Below, piece after piece: positions 36,380 to 48,628 of a DNA stretch of 64,000 bases. The stretch is from NCBI GenBank assembly GCA_030159075.1, contig BROG01000449.1:124001-188000 (forward strand), written 5' to 3'. The first letter of the stretch is position 1. Every line of letters begins with the position of its first letter. This DNA comes from Atrina japonica (taxonomy: Eukaryota; Mollusca; Bivalvia; Pterioida; Pinnidae). Under the pieces are notes generated by a model. The model was not told the DNA's origin. It made no database searches and was given only the letters and a program-made list of their open reading frames with translations. The position numbers were made by a program, and so were the translations under genes.

Positions 36380-36822
36380 AGGTTTAATGAGGTATAATAC
36401 ACTCAGTATACTGAATTCTTTTTAATTCCAAAAATTTCGGTGTTTAAACAAAAAAGTAACTAAACAATCGGGTCAGACATTTGGCAACGTGAGTAACGAT
36501 GGCTTATTTATTATGCAACTAACTACATAGATCACAATATATTATAAAATCTGTGCTTATAAACATTGTTTCCATCAATACTAAATTTCTATGCAACAGG
36601 GGTTTAATGAGGTATAATACACTCAGTATACTGAATTCTTTTTAATTCAGTAAAATTCGGTTTTACAAAAAAGTAACTAAAAATCGGGTCAGACATTTGG
36701 CCTAACGTGAGTACTGATGGCTTATTTATTATGCAACAAACTACATAGATCAGCAATATGATTATAAAATCTTGTGCTTATAAACATTGTTTCATCAATA
36801 CTAAATTTCTATGCAACAGGGC
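36380..36822. repeat. Tandem duplication, two copies of about 221 bp
   Basis: Copy one runs from 36,380 to about 36,600 and copy two from 36,601 to 36,822; both start GGTTTAATGAGGTATAATAC and end CTAAATTTCTATGCAACAGG. They differ mostly by small indels. Confidence 0.92.
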
Positions 36823-36892
36823 AGTATTATACCCTTATGCTATACTTCCTATCAATAGCCTTAAATCTCTAGGTCAATATGTGTACATGTAA

Positions 36893-37053
36893 AACATTTT
36901 CCTAACTTCAAAGACTGCCACTAGTTTCTCATCAGTTTTCCCAACTTTAAAGACTGCCACAAGTTTCTCATATGTTTTCCCAACTTCAAAGACTGCCAAA
37001 AGTTTCTCATCAGTTTTCCCAACTTCAAAGACTGCCAAAAGTTTCTCATCAAT
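36893..37053. repeat. 39-bp minisatellite, four units
   Basis: Units contain TTTTCCCAACTTCAAAGACT then GCCAAAAGTTTCTCATCAG. The minus strand reads a 13-residue repeat (DEKLLAVFEVGKT) within a 77-codon frame, not regarded as a gene. Confidence 0.92.
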
Positions 37054-40000
37054 TAAGATCAGGTGAATGAGGAATGACACAACTTCTATGTCCAACTTCA
37101 CAGACAAATCTTGTCAATACACAGTAAGGGAAACTTGACCAAAACTCATTTGAATATTAATTGTGCACAAGAATTGTTAAGAGTCCAGTCTATCGCTTTT
37201 AATGTCAATTCTATCGCAAGAGTATAATGGTAAAAAATAATTGAAAAGTAACAGTCAAAAGCAAATGTATAATATCTTATAATTCATAAAGGACACCAAA
37301 CTGACCTTTAATAGCATATATTTCAACAAGTCTTGTAGACATTACATGTACATCAATACGGAAAGCATGTCAAACATGACTGTACGTCAAATTTGGGGAA
37401 GTATTTCACTGAAAATTGGAATTATTCATTTTTCTAAATAAAAATATTGTATTTCTATACATACACTTTTATCACTTTTTCAAGTTAAATAGATAAAATA
37501 AAAGAAAGTATTGGTGTTCTCCAACCAGTTTGAGACCCTAGGATTGAACAGAAATGTTATATAAATAAATAATCATGACAGCTTGAGGTTTCTTCAGGGG
37601 AAATTCAAAGAAGGGTAGCAAATTATTAATTTGTTTTCAGATTCATTTCCATCCTCAAAGCATTTCAATGCTCTTGTTTTTGTTCCTTAACACACAGCAC
37701 AATTTCTTTATCGATTCTATCTCCCTTCTTTTTCTGTCCTTTGTGTTTTGTTTATTTGCTACCTGTATGGCAACCTGTTTACTTTTTTGTGGATTGTTGG
37801 TAAACTCAGACCCATCTCAATTCGTATCCATCTCAATTCATATCTTCTTTGGCTGAGACATGCCTACGGTTGACTGACTCGTAACAAAAATATTTGGAAG
37901 AATCGTACCCATCGTTTTACTGATTTGTACACAATAATATAGAAATTATGGTTACACTGATGACTTTGTCTTCAAGAACATAGAAAAACTAGCCGGGCTC
38001 GATCATTATTCTATGTAGGAATCATGAATACCAGTTACGCTTTTTTGGTTTGTTCCATTCCGTTTAGTTTTGTTGTAATAGTTAGTGTTCATATCGTGTG
38101 ACCCAACTGAATGTCGGGCAAGATCGTTTCTGGTTTCGTAATATTTACATGGACAACATTCAATGATATCTTGCTTCAGTTCTTCACCTAGGATTTAATT
38201 GTTGATGGAGGTTGGAATTCTTTCTTGTAATGACTACAAGTGCCATCACTTTCTTGTTGGCTGCTTTCACATCTGACATCTAGCACTGCATGGTATCTAG
38301 ATTCCAGGTCATATATACATGTATCAGATAAAATGTTTAACTGGAAGTTCTCTGAAGTTGCATACTATTATGACTAACAGAAAGAATCAACTACGAAATG
38401 GTCTATTGACTCATACCAGTAGGAAAAATTACCAGTTTCCAGATAACTTTTTTACGGATATAGAAAAGGCACGGAAATAATTTTCACCATATAAAAATTA
38501 CCCAGGTACATTTTCTACCATAGAAAAATAACCCAAGTATATTTTCACAATAGAAAAAAAATATATACTCATCATTTAATAATGACCATGTCATACATGT
38601 TACACATGTTTTAGTAGGTTGAAATTATACCTATATACATGGCAATTGTGTGGTGTTTGCAAGCAGTGCAATTTCGTTTGAAAATTACATTTGCAATGGC
38701 ATTTGAAGCTGTTTCTGTCTGTTTTTGCTCTACGAAATTTATGCGAATATGTCAAGATAGACAGGGTATATGTCATAGGCATATGGCATAGCAGTGTAAT
38801 TATTTAAATAATTATAATTCAAAGACTAATTTCAATATCCCTATAAGATGGTTTACCACATGCAATGATGATCCTACTAATAGTATGTTCCTTAAAGGTT
38901 CCTCTAAAACAACTACTAATTGACAATTTTCTGTCCTGTCATATAAACAACTGAAAAATCAGACATATTGATTCCTAAACCGTAAAACCATGGTCCAGAA
39001 TCACTATGCTGTTTTCTACCCATGGTTTCATATGCCCAAAATCACTTGTGCATATTTTTTATTATCCATGAAGCCTAGGCCAATTCGAGTAAATGGTGCT
39101 CGCTCATTTGTTCAGATCGAGGCTATTAAACAATTTCAGAATTGTATTAGATCAAAGGACTTTGTGATAATTCCATTGCTGATCACATCTACAGATATTG
39201 GATAAATTGAACACACTTACTCCTTTATAAATATTCATTAGCTATGAGTGATTTCGGGTACATGAAATTACGGGTAGGCAAGTGCATAGCGATTCCAGAC
39301 CGTGGTTTTAGGATGATGAAGGGCCCATCTATATAAACATCTGTAAGGGGTTCTAAATTTCTTTGTTTTCGAAATGAAAATCAAATCGCCAATAGCTTGT
39401 AAAATTGTCAAAATTGACTCCTTTACCTTATATACATATAACCTGGCGAGATGTAGTCTCGTGAACCCTTTATTGACCTGGACACGTTCAAATTTTAAGA
39501 ATAATGACATTCAATTTACACTGATACGAATAGTCGTTCTTACTTGTTATCCTACCTACGAGTATCCAATGGGGAATAAAAAAAAATTCCCATAGAGGTT
39601 GTCATAACCGAAAATTGAGTAGAATTATCTGCAAGATAGTCCAAAGGTTAATCCACCTGTCATGATTTGTGAAGTGGACAACACCTCTGTCAGCGAAGTA
39701 ATTCTGAAGCCAGTTCATTTCCACAGATAGTTGTAGGTCCTTTCAACACCAAACGGCATTATGGTAATAACCTTGTTGGTAAGTATATGTATACCTTCAT
39801 AAATAATTCTACAGTCAAACAGGTGATGGGCACGAATGAGTTACTAATATCGATGGGCACGAGTCAGCTAAAGCATAAGTACGAGTCAACCAATTCACTT
39901 AGGTACGAGTTGTGATGGGTACGAGATGACCATAACCCATATGTTGAACTTATTCATCTGAGATTGCCTTGAATATTATGCAACTCCATTTGTATTTATT

Positions 40001-40895
40001 GTCGTTATGAGTAAAAATTATTTTTTGATCTTCAAACTCAGATAACTAGAAAATGATGAATCACTTAGCAGCTTAATTAATGGGAAGATAATAACTTTAT
40101 ATAACCATTTTGCAAAGCATATTATCATTTAAAACAAAATTAACAACCTTGTTGAGAGTAAACCGTCAGTCATGGGTCTTTAATAGTGCATCACTTTTGT
40201 AATATGTTTAGGTAATTAGCTGTAGATGTAGACAATTTTAGACAGAGAATATTCCCTGGTGTAAGTAAAAAAAATACAATATGATCTCTAGTTAATGACC
40301 TGCCATTGCATATCAGTATTTTTAATCAAAATATATGCACGAAAATAATAACAAAACTGGTTTCTTGGTCTTACAATTTGTACATATATTTTTATACATG
40401 TCAGTTGATTGATGTGCTAAATGAATGCCTATCCAGATTGAGATAGTGAGTTTACGATTTTATCATTTTTGTTTCACGTTTGAACAACCTTGGATGATAG
40501 ATGCAGTTGTTGTAGTTCTTACTGTTTTTGTTTGTTGAATTTCAATTGTCATGGGGAATTTGTTGAAAGGAAACTTATATAAAAGTTAAAACCATGCTTC
40601 ATGAATAATTGATTCAGTCACTGCTTAGAAATTGAATGTGATTATTCTGGCATCTGTAGATTTCTCTGAAACACGGAAAAAACAACAACTTATCAAGGAG
40701 ATAGTCTAGAAGTTGAAGGTGGAACAGACAAATGTAGTTAACAAAATACTACACTGTGCCATTTAAGCAACATACAGAGCAATTATTCAAGTCTTTTGTT
40801 ACAGATATTTCTTGCTGTATCAGACCATGTACTGGACAGGGAGCATTTATTATTTACTGTCTAATTCCACTTTTTTAGCATCTGAAGATAGGAAG
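37054..40895. other. Long mostly unique stretch
   Basis: No gene recognised. Minor items: three approximate 30-bp units at 38,475-38,565 (ACCATAGAAAAATAACCCA type) and a cluster of GGGCACGAGT / GGTACGAG motifs at 39,825-39,930 whose reverse complement (CGTACCCATC) appears at about 37,903. Plus frame 38,990-39,205 and minus frame 39,268-39,510 lack support. Confidence 0.4.
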
Positions 40896-40984
40896 TTAAC
40901 TAATTAACCCCTGAAAAAATGGAACCTTCTGTAAATCATTGACTTAGACCAGTCCAAATGTTTCTTTAGGGGTAGAGATGTAAC
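40896..40984. mobile_element. Second, decayed copy of the TTAA MITE
   Basis: It matches 1,466-1,557 through CCTGAAAAA, TTCTGTAAAT, AGTCCAAATGT and CTTTAGGGGT. The left TTAA is kept; the right one is degraded to GTAA. Confidence 0.55.
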
Positions 40985-41256
40985 ATAGCTACATCACCAT
41001 TTTTGTGGTTGGCTAAGTGATGTAGGATAAATAATGAAAGCGCTGATGAGCGATACAGCTAAGATTATGTAAAATTTTATGTATAACAATCATCTGAGTA
41101 TACACAGAGAACCACATCTATGTCAAGTTATTTCTAACCAACAATGACCAGGGCAGTGATTACATTAGAACATGCACCTGTGGGTTAGAATTACTGACTT
41201 TAGCTGATAATGTTACAGACTCTGCTTGCAAATAGCAAGGTATGTATTTGAGTATG

Positions 41257-41491
41257 ACTGGTGTTTTACGCCACACTCAGTTTGATTCTGGCTGCCAGTT
41301 TTTATGGTGGAGGAGAGAACCCTGATTACAATGTACCCCGGAAGAAACCTCTGGCCTTCAGCAGTAAACTGGCAAATTGTCTCACAAAAATCAGCTTAGG
41401 TTCCAACGGGGCTCGAAGATGTGCAGATCAGAAGTGAGAGAATTCATGGTTCAAAGCGTGATACCCTAATCACTTGGCCACAGAGACCCCC
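41257..41491 (-). mobile_element. tRNA-derived Meta-type SINE
   Basis: On the minus strand: head with GTGGCCAAGTGATTAGGGTA, body with TTTGCCAGTTTACTGCTGAA, GGCCAGAGGTTTCTTCCGGG and CTCCTCCACCATAAAAACTG, then GTGTGGCGTAAAACACCA. It is the same family as at 7.2 and 61.5 kb. Confidence 0.8.
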
Positions 41492-41708
41492 AGCATGGTT
41501 CATATAAATAAAAAGGAAAACTATTTATACATGTATTTCAATAATTCCAGAAAAATTTGTCTCATGAAATGTTTTATTTCAAATTTCTTTTACGATATTA
41601 TCTGTCAAAATTTTGTTGTTTACACAACCATAAAGTTTTAAACCGTGTATGGATCATATAATAGCCATGATATAAGATTTTGACAGATATCATATTTCTG
41701 GCTCTGAC

Positions 41709-41872
41709 TGACCTATCGCCAAATGCCCGACATGACACCTTTTGGCAAACTTTTCCATTGTGACGACACTATTAAATGGCCTATCAAACACTTTTATGAT
41801 TATGACATCACAATCAAATGACATCAAAAAAGCACATGGACAGCTATGTGTCGGATACTTAGCGATAGGTCA
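41709..41872. mobile_element. 164-bp MITE with about 28-bp inverted ends
   Basis: The left end TGACCTATCGCCAAATGCCC and the reverse-complemented right end TGACCTATCGCTAAGTATCC match well, and both continue GACA. There is no coding capacity. The target duplication is not clear. Confidence 0.65.
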
Positions 41873-43075
41873 ATACTCTAGGTCCCAGAATTGAGTTTAT
41901 GTGTATATGAAATATGAAACTATAGACTTATATACACCATCAGCTGTTTAACTGGGAAATAAAATAGCATCTAACCATTTATTATATCTACCAGTACACG
42001 ACTGTATGACACTTTTAGCTTTTAAAATTTCACTCAGTATATTATCAGTAGCAGCTGTGATTTGATTGGACCATATTTAAAACAGATGTGCAGGAACCAT
42101 GTTTCTCTTTGAGATGAACAATAACAAAGATACGCATATGTGACATTAGTGGCTATTGTAGGAACAACTTCATTGTCCAGTATAATGTAATTGATTTTTC
42201 TTTTCAGTACAATAATACATAAACATCATTGATAAATTAAGCATCTGTTTTCTTTAATAAACATCTATTTCAAAAGAAAATTGTTACATACAGCTATAAA
42301 GTAACAAACAAGTAACAAAAATCAGAGATCAAGCCAATTTTGCAGACTTATAGGAGCAAATCTTGTATCAGATCTCAGTTGAATGAAGTTGTATCTTTCA
42401 TGATCCAATGAGAGATGGTTTGTAGGATTGATTATATTAAAGAAAATTGAGAAAATGAAAATGGCATTTATCAGGCATGCAGATATTTGAATTGGATTTT
42501 GACAAAAGGAGGTTGATTTGAGAGAATTAAGATTAAAAATCATTTTTGATTTAAGGAGGCTATAAATGGAAATTTCCAAAAGGGACATTTATTGTCAGAT
42601 GAATAATCCATACTGTTTTTATGAGTTGGGAATCCCCATGAGGTGATATTAATGCATGGCTCTACTGTACATCAATAAATGTTCCTCTAGCTTATATATA
42701 GACTGGTACACTTTCTGACATAAGATCAACTCATCAGGGAATCAGTCATGAATGCTCAGTTGATAGGAGAGGAAACTTGCTTTGGTTTAGAGGTTATTTT
42801 TGTGATATCCCTGTCATAACTTACAGATTCTGTCAGTTATTAATCTTGAGCTTCAGACTGAAGTTACATAAAATAGTTGAGTGGATTTCACAAGTCTTTA
42901 TGTGACACTAGGTACAGAAAGGGCTTTACAGTGCAGTTGAGTGGGATGCTTGATAAGCTTTTCATTGTTTATAAAATATTCAGCTCACAGTTTGCTGCTT
43001 CTTTAGGGTTCTGTTTGTCCATATACCACATTAGTAAATTAGATTTCAGATATGAAGAATATGATTGATGGTATT
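41873..43075. other. Unique AT-rich stretch
   Basis: No gene supported. Confidence 0.4.
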
Positions 43076-43110
43076 TTTAGCTCACTTGAACCGAAGGATC
43101 AGAGACTGTA
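43076..43110 (+). repeat. Short fragment of the TAGCTCACCTG-type repeat
   Basis: TTTTTAGCTCACTTGAACCG followed by AAGGATCAGAGAC matches the start of this family, then the sequence passes straight into the 58-bp array. Confidence 0.5.
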
Positions 43111-44380
43111 CTATGCTATTCTATAGATAATACCGAGAATGTACTGTGCTGTTGTATATAGAATATTAAGACTGTACTATGCTGTTCTATAAATAGTACT
43201 GAGATTGTCTTTTATTGTACAGAATTGAATTGTATCACTTTTGCGATACTGAGATAATACTATACTGTGCATTAGATAAAAGTGAGATTATACTATGCTC
43301 TGCAGGTAATGATACTGATATTGTACTCTGCTGACCATAATATTGAGTGTATTGTGCTGTGTATACTGAGAGTGTGCTAGGCTGTGTATAAGATGATACT
43401 GAGATTATACTATGCTGTGTATACTGAGAGTGTGCTATGCTGTGTGGAAGATGATACTGAGATTATACTATGCTGTGTATACTGAGAGTGTGCTATGCTG
43501 TGTGTAAGATGATACTGAGATTATATTATGCTGTGTATACTGAGAGTGTGCTATGCTATGTGTAAGATGATACTGAGATTATACTATGCTGTGTATACTG
43601 AGAGTGTGCTATGCTGTGTGTAAGATGATACTGAGATTATACAATGCTGTGTATACTGAGAGTGTGCTATGCTATGTGTAAGATGATACTGAGATTATAC
43701 AATGCTGTGTATACTGAGAGTGTGCTATGCTGTGTGTAAGATGATACTGAGATTATACTATGCTGTGTATACTGAGAGTGTACTATGCTGTAAATAAGAT
43801 TATACTGAGAATGTACTATGCTGTGTATAAGATGTTACTGAGATTGTACTATGCTGTGTAAACTGAGATTGTTCTATGCTGTGCATCAGATGGTACTGAG
43901 ATTATACTATGCTGTGTATACTGAGAGTGTACTATGCTATGTATAAGATGATACTGAGATTATACTATGCTGTGTATACTGAGAGTGTGCTATGCTGTGT
44001 GTAAGATGATACTGAGATTATACTATGCTGTGTATACTGAGAGTGTGCTATGCTGTGTGTAAGATGATACTGAGATTATACTATGCTGTGTATACTGAGA
44101 GTGTACTATGCTGTAAATAAGATTATACTGAGATTATACTATGCTGTGTATACTGAGAGTGTACTATGCTGTAAATAAGATTATAGTGAGAATGTACTAT
44201 GCTGTGTATAAGATGTTACTGAGATTGTACTATGCTGTGTAAACTGAGATTGTTCTATGCTCTGCATCAGATGGTACTGAGATTGTACTGTGCTGTGTAT
44301 ACTGAGATTGTACTGTGCTGTGTATACTGAGATTGTAATATGCTGTGTATAAGATAATACTGAGATTGTACCATGCAAAG
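43100..44380. repeat. 58-bp minisatellite with a higher-order period of about 380 bp
   Basis: Units contain ACTGAGATTATACTATGCTG, TGTATACTGAGAGTGTGCTA and TGCTGTGTGTAAGATGAT. A distinctive run of variant units (GCTGTAAATAAGATTATA ... GTTCTATGCT ... GCATCAGATGGTACTG) occurs at about 43,791-43,905 and again at 44,172-44,285, so a block of about 380 bp was duplicated. Confidence 0.95.
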
Positions 44381-45239
44381 CAGAAAATATTTAGATTAAA
44401 ATTTGACATGTATACAGAAAATGATATTGAGATTATACCAAATCTAGTTAAAAACCAATCTGTCATCGCTTTTGTTTCCTGATATTTCACATAAAAGATA
44501 AACTTTCAAGACCATGTAAGTCACATTTTCTGTGATTGAACATGACACAGAGCAACAAAAGGTTAGTCACATGTAACCCCAGAGTGTTTTTTGTTAAATC
44601 CTCTATGTGACATATCAGAAAATGGCAGTGTTGAGAGACTGGTTTTTAATCATATTGGATTATGCTTTGATGCATATGGGATATTATTATTGATTTTAAC
44701 AATGCACATAATGTAACAGATATGTGGAAAGTAATTATTTATTTACATGAATGTTTTCTTTGACACTATTGTGGATCAACTTGCCATTTCTTCAGACAAT
44801 GTGACATGGATATGCCATGTATATAAGTAGGTTATTACAACAGGAATGCTATTGATCAATGTGGCATTTCTGTCAGAGAGTGATACCACTAGATGTTATA
44901 TCTATGTATATGTAGGTCATCATCATGACAGAAAGTTTAGATGCTGTACAAGATATGTGTTCATTTTATATCGTTTGTGGTTTGTGTGGGAGGCAGATTT
45001 TCCAATGATCATGTTAAATGATAGAATGGTTTTGTTTGACTGTTGATTTATTCCCAACCAATGAATTGTTTGGGTAGTTGAAACTTCAAAAGCTGTGGGA
45101 GAGATGCTATAAAATTTGATCTGTACTTTGGATTTAACATGCATCACTTACACAACACAGAAATGTTTTAGATCTTGTCTGACATACCAATAACTTTCAT
45201 CTCTTTTGTTGAGCATTTTGTGAAGATAGTAACTACATG
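44381..45239. other. Unique AT-rich stretch
   Basis: No gene supported. Short frames at 44,846 (plus) and 44,923 (minus) overlap and have no domain signs. Confidence 0.4.
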
Positions 45240-47140
45240 TTATAAAGTCTCAATTATGACTCAGACTTGTGACTCAGACTTACAACCTGTTATACAAAGT
45301 CTCAATTATGATGATTCATTGTCTGATTCTGTTATGTCTGACCTACATAAGTCATTGTCTGATTCTGTGATGCCTGACCCACACATCAATGTCTGATTCT
45401 GTGTTGTCTGACCTACACAAGTCATTGTCTGATTCTGTTATGTCAGACCTACATAAGTCATTGTCTGATTCTGTGATGCCTGACCCACACATCAATGTCT
45501 GATTCTGTGGTGTCTGACCTACACAAGTCATTGTCTGATTCTGTAGTGTCTGACCTACACAAGTCATTGTCTGATTCTGTGATGTCTGACCTACACAAGT
45601 CATTGTCTGATTCTGAGATGTCTGACCTACACATATAAATGTCTGATTCTGTGATGTCTGATCTACACAAGTCATTTTCTGATTCTAAGATGTCTGACCC
45701 ACACACATCAAAGTCTGATTCTGTGATGTTTGACCTACACAAGTCATTGTCTGATTCTGTGATGTCTGACCCACACATGTCATTGTCCGATTCTGAGATG
45801 TCTGACCTACACAAGTTATTGTCTGATTCTGTCTGACCTTCACACATCAATGTCTCATTCTCTGATGTCTGACCTACACAAGTCAATGTCTGATTCTGTG
45901 ATGTCTGACCCACACTAGTCTTTTTCTGATTCTGTAATGTCTGACCTACACAAGTCATTGTCTGATTCTGTGATGGCTGACCCACACATCAATGTCTGAT
46001 TCTGTGATGTTTGACCTACACAAGTCATTGTCTGATTCTGTGATGTCTGACCCACACATCAATGTCTGATTCTGTGATGTTTGACCTACACAAGTCATTT
46101 TCTGATTCTGTGATGTCTGACCTACACAAGTCATTGTCTGATTCTGTGATGTTTGACCTACATAAGTCATCGTCTGATTCTGTGTTGTCTGATCAACACA
46201 AGTCATTGTCTGATTCTGTGATGTCTGACCTACACTAGTCATTGTCTGATTCTGTGATGTCTGACATACAGTAGTCATTGTCTGATTCTGTGTGTCTGAC
46301 CCACACATCAATGTCTAATTCTTTGATATCTGACCTACACAAGTCATTGTCTGATTCTGTGATGTTTGACCTACACTAGTCATTGTCTGATTATGTGATG
46401 TCTGACCTACACAAGTCATTGTCTGATTCTGAGATGTCTGACCTATGCTAGTCATTGTCTGATTCTGTGATGTCTGACCTACACAAGTCATTGTCTGATT
46501 CTGAGATGTCTGACCTACATAAGTTATTGTCTGATTCTGTCTGACCTTCACACATCAATGTCTCATTCTGTGATGTCTGACCTACACAAGTCATTTTCTG
46601 ATTCTGAGATGTCTGACCCACACACATCAATGTCTGATTCTGTGATGTTTGACCTACAGAAGTCATTGTCTGATTCTGTGATGTCTGACCCACACAAGTC
46701 ATTGTCTGATTCTGAGATGTCTGACCTACACAAGTTATTGTCTGATTCTGTCTGACCTTCACACATCAATGTCTCATTCTCTGATGTCTGACCTACACAA
46801 GTCATTGTCTGATTCTGTGATGTCTGACCTACACAAGTTAATGTCTGATTCTTTAATGTCTGACCTACACTAGTCATTGTCTGATTCTGTAATGTCTGAC
46901 CTACACAAGTCAGTGTCTGATTCTGTGATGTCTGACCCATACATCAAAGTCTGATTCTGAGATGTCTGACCCATACATCAAAGTCTCAATCTGTGATGTC
47001 TGACCCATACATCAAAGTCTGATTCTGAGATGTCTGACCTACACTAGTCAATGTCTGATTCTGTGATGTCTGACCTACACAAGTCATTGTCTGATTCTGT
47101 GTTGTCTGACCTACACTAGTCATTGTTTGATTTTGTAATG
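45240..47140. repeat. 36-bp minisatellite
   Basis: About 50 units contain GTCTGATTCTGTGATGTCTG then ACCTACACAAGTCATT. Because the period is divisible by three, frames on both strands stay open (12-residue repeats such as TCVGQTSQNQTM on the minus strand); they are not genes. A marker variant (CTGTCTGACCTTCACACA) recurs at about 45,823, 46,528 and 46,738, showing block duplications within the array. Confidence 0.95.
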
Positions 47141-48056
47141 TCTGAACTACATAATTTCTTTTGTAATTATGTAATATCTACTAGCAATACCAATGTTATT
47201 TCAAATGTTGTGTAGGTCATGTGACTACTTGACACAATTATCCCTCAGAATCAACTGTTGTAACTGGGGATTCTTCATTGTAACCACAATGGAACTATTT
47301 CCTAGTTTTAAACAGATTGGCAATCATATACAAATAATTCATTTAATACATTTGACCTCTGTCTGACCCACAACAAAGGTATACTATAATTTTTCCTCAG
47401 AATCACTGTATGTTATACAGACTATGCGATTATCATAGATTTGTTAAATGACTTGGGTATACACAATATTAATGTCATTAAATTTGCTTAACCCGATACT
47501 TCCTGTATTGATAAACACCGATATTTCCTGCATTGATAATCACCGCTCTGTGCTGAACCACCTTTTGTTCCTTAAAGTATAATCGTTAATTTATATACAT
47601 TCACACAGTTTTCCATCTAGGGAAAGACTCTGGCATTTAAATTATTATCATAGAGAATGAAAATATTGAATGAAGTGCTTGTAGGTATTTCAGAATATAC
47701 AGTAAAAGTATTATTCAGAGTGAAAAAATATACAGTTAGAAACTTTTAAATAGTAAGTATTATGATTTTCATATAAAAAAAAAATGTGTATGACTTCAGA
47801 TGCCCAGTAATTAATACATTCTAAAAATATGACAAATGCAACAGTTGTAAACTATGCACAAGTGTCTGTTTCACTTTTGTAAACAATTGGATTCGTCCAG
47901 TTTTGGAAATCAATTGTGTTTGTCGAGTGTTCTAATGTTGATATGATTACATGGTTTTAAAGTTACTCCGTGAATTAAATCAAGTTTCACATGTTCCTAC
48001 ATTGTTCTGAATTGAACCGAATTTTATTTCAATGTCTGGTTCTACATTGTGTACAA
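47141..48056. other. Unique AT-rich stretch left of the DIRS element
   Basis: No gene supported. Confidence 0.4.
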
Positions 48057-48235
48057 AATGCCCCCATCATCCAAGGATCTTGGATGTGATGGATGATGGG
48101 CATTCTTGGAATAAAGCCGGAGGCTGAAAGGGTATCATATAGCATTATCGTTGTGTTACGATCGGGTTCGCCCTTCAAAGAGTTTTTTATATCACTAGTA
48201 TAAATACTCTGTTGTGCACGAGAATCCTCATCTTT
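48057..48235 (-). repeat. DIRS 3' inverted terminal repeat
   Basis: The inner part, 48,129-48,235, is the reverse complement of 52,840-52,946 with one mismatch in 107 bases. The outer 72 bases (48,057-48,128) are specific to this end and can fold (CATCATCC / GGATGATG; ATCCAAG GAT CTTGGAT). The outer part is copied inverted in the internal complementary region. Confidence 0.92.
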
Positions 48236-48310
48236 AAAAGTAGATTTGTTGTCAATCAATAATCAATGGGTGGGAAAAAAACCAACAGAATACCATTCTG
48301 GGTGGGAAGT

Positions 48311-48434
48311 ATGATACCCTTTTCAGCCTCTGGCTGTATTCCAAGAATGCCCATCATCGATCACATCCAAGATCCTTGGATGATGGGGGCATTCTTTTCA
48401 CACAGCCTTCGGCATTCAGGGTATCATATAGCAT
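48311..48434 (-). repeat. DIRS internal complementary region
   Basis: Bases 48,311-48,393 are an inverted copy of the outer 3' end (48,057 to about 48,138) with about four differences. Bases 48,390-48,434 are an exact 45-base inverted copy of the outer 5' end (52,930-52,974). The two pieces share the CATT at 48,390-48,393. In the DIRS-1 replication model this region templates completion of the cDNA ends and formation of a single-stranded circle. Confidence 0.93.
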
Positions 48435-48628
48435 CTTGAAAGTATTGACAACAAAGTCAAAAAATAAACCATGTGATTTTATTTTCATGTCGACAAATGT
48501 CAAACCAAATAAAATTAAAGTAATATCAATTATATCACTTACTCATTCCAACACAGAATGAATATATAGTAAATTATATATTCTGTATCATATTATGATA
48601 CATATATGTATATTAATACCGTCAATTC

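Noticed and set aside
45352..46940. Long minus-strand frames with Q/N/S/D-rich 12-residue repeats
   Set aside because: The 36-bp period keeps all frames open; both strands are equally open, so there is no coding signal.
48029..48259. 76-codon minus frame and its twin on the plus strand at 52,798-53,064
   Set aside because: Both are the DIRS inverted terminal repeat read in opposite orientation, so the shared peptide reflects the repeat, not a gene.
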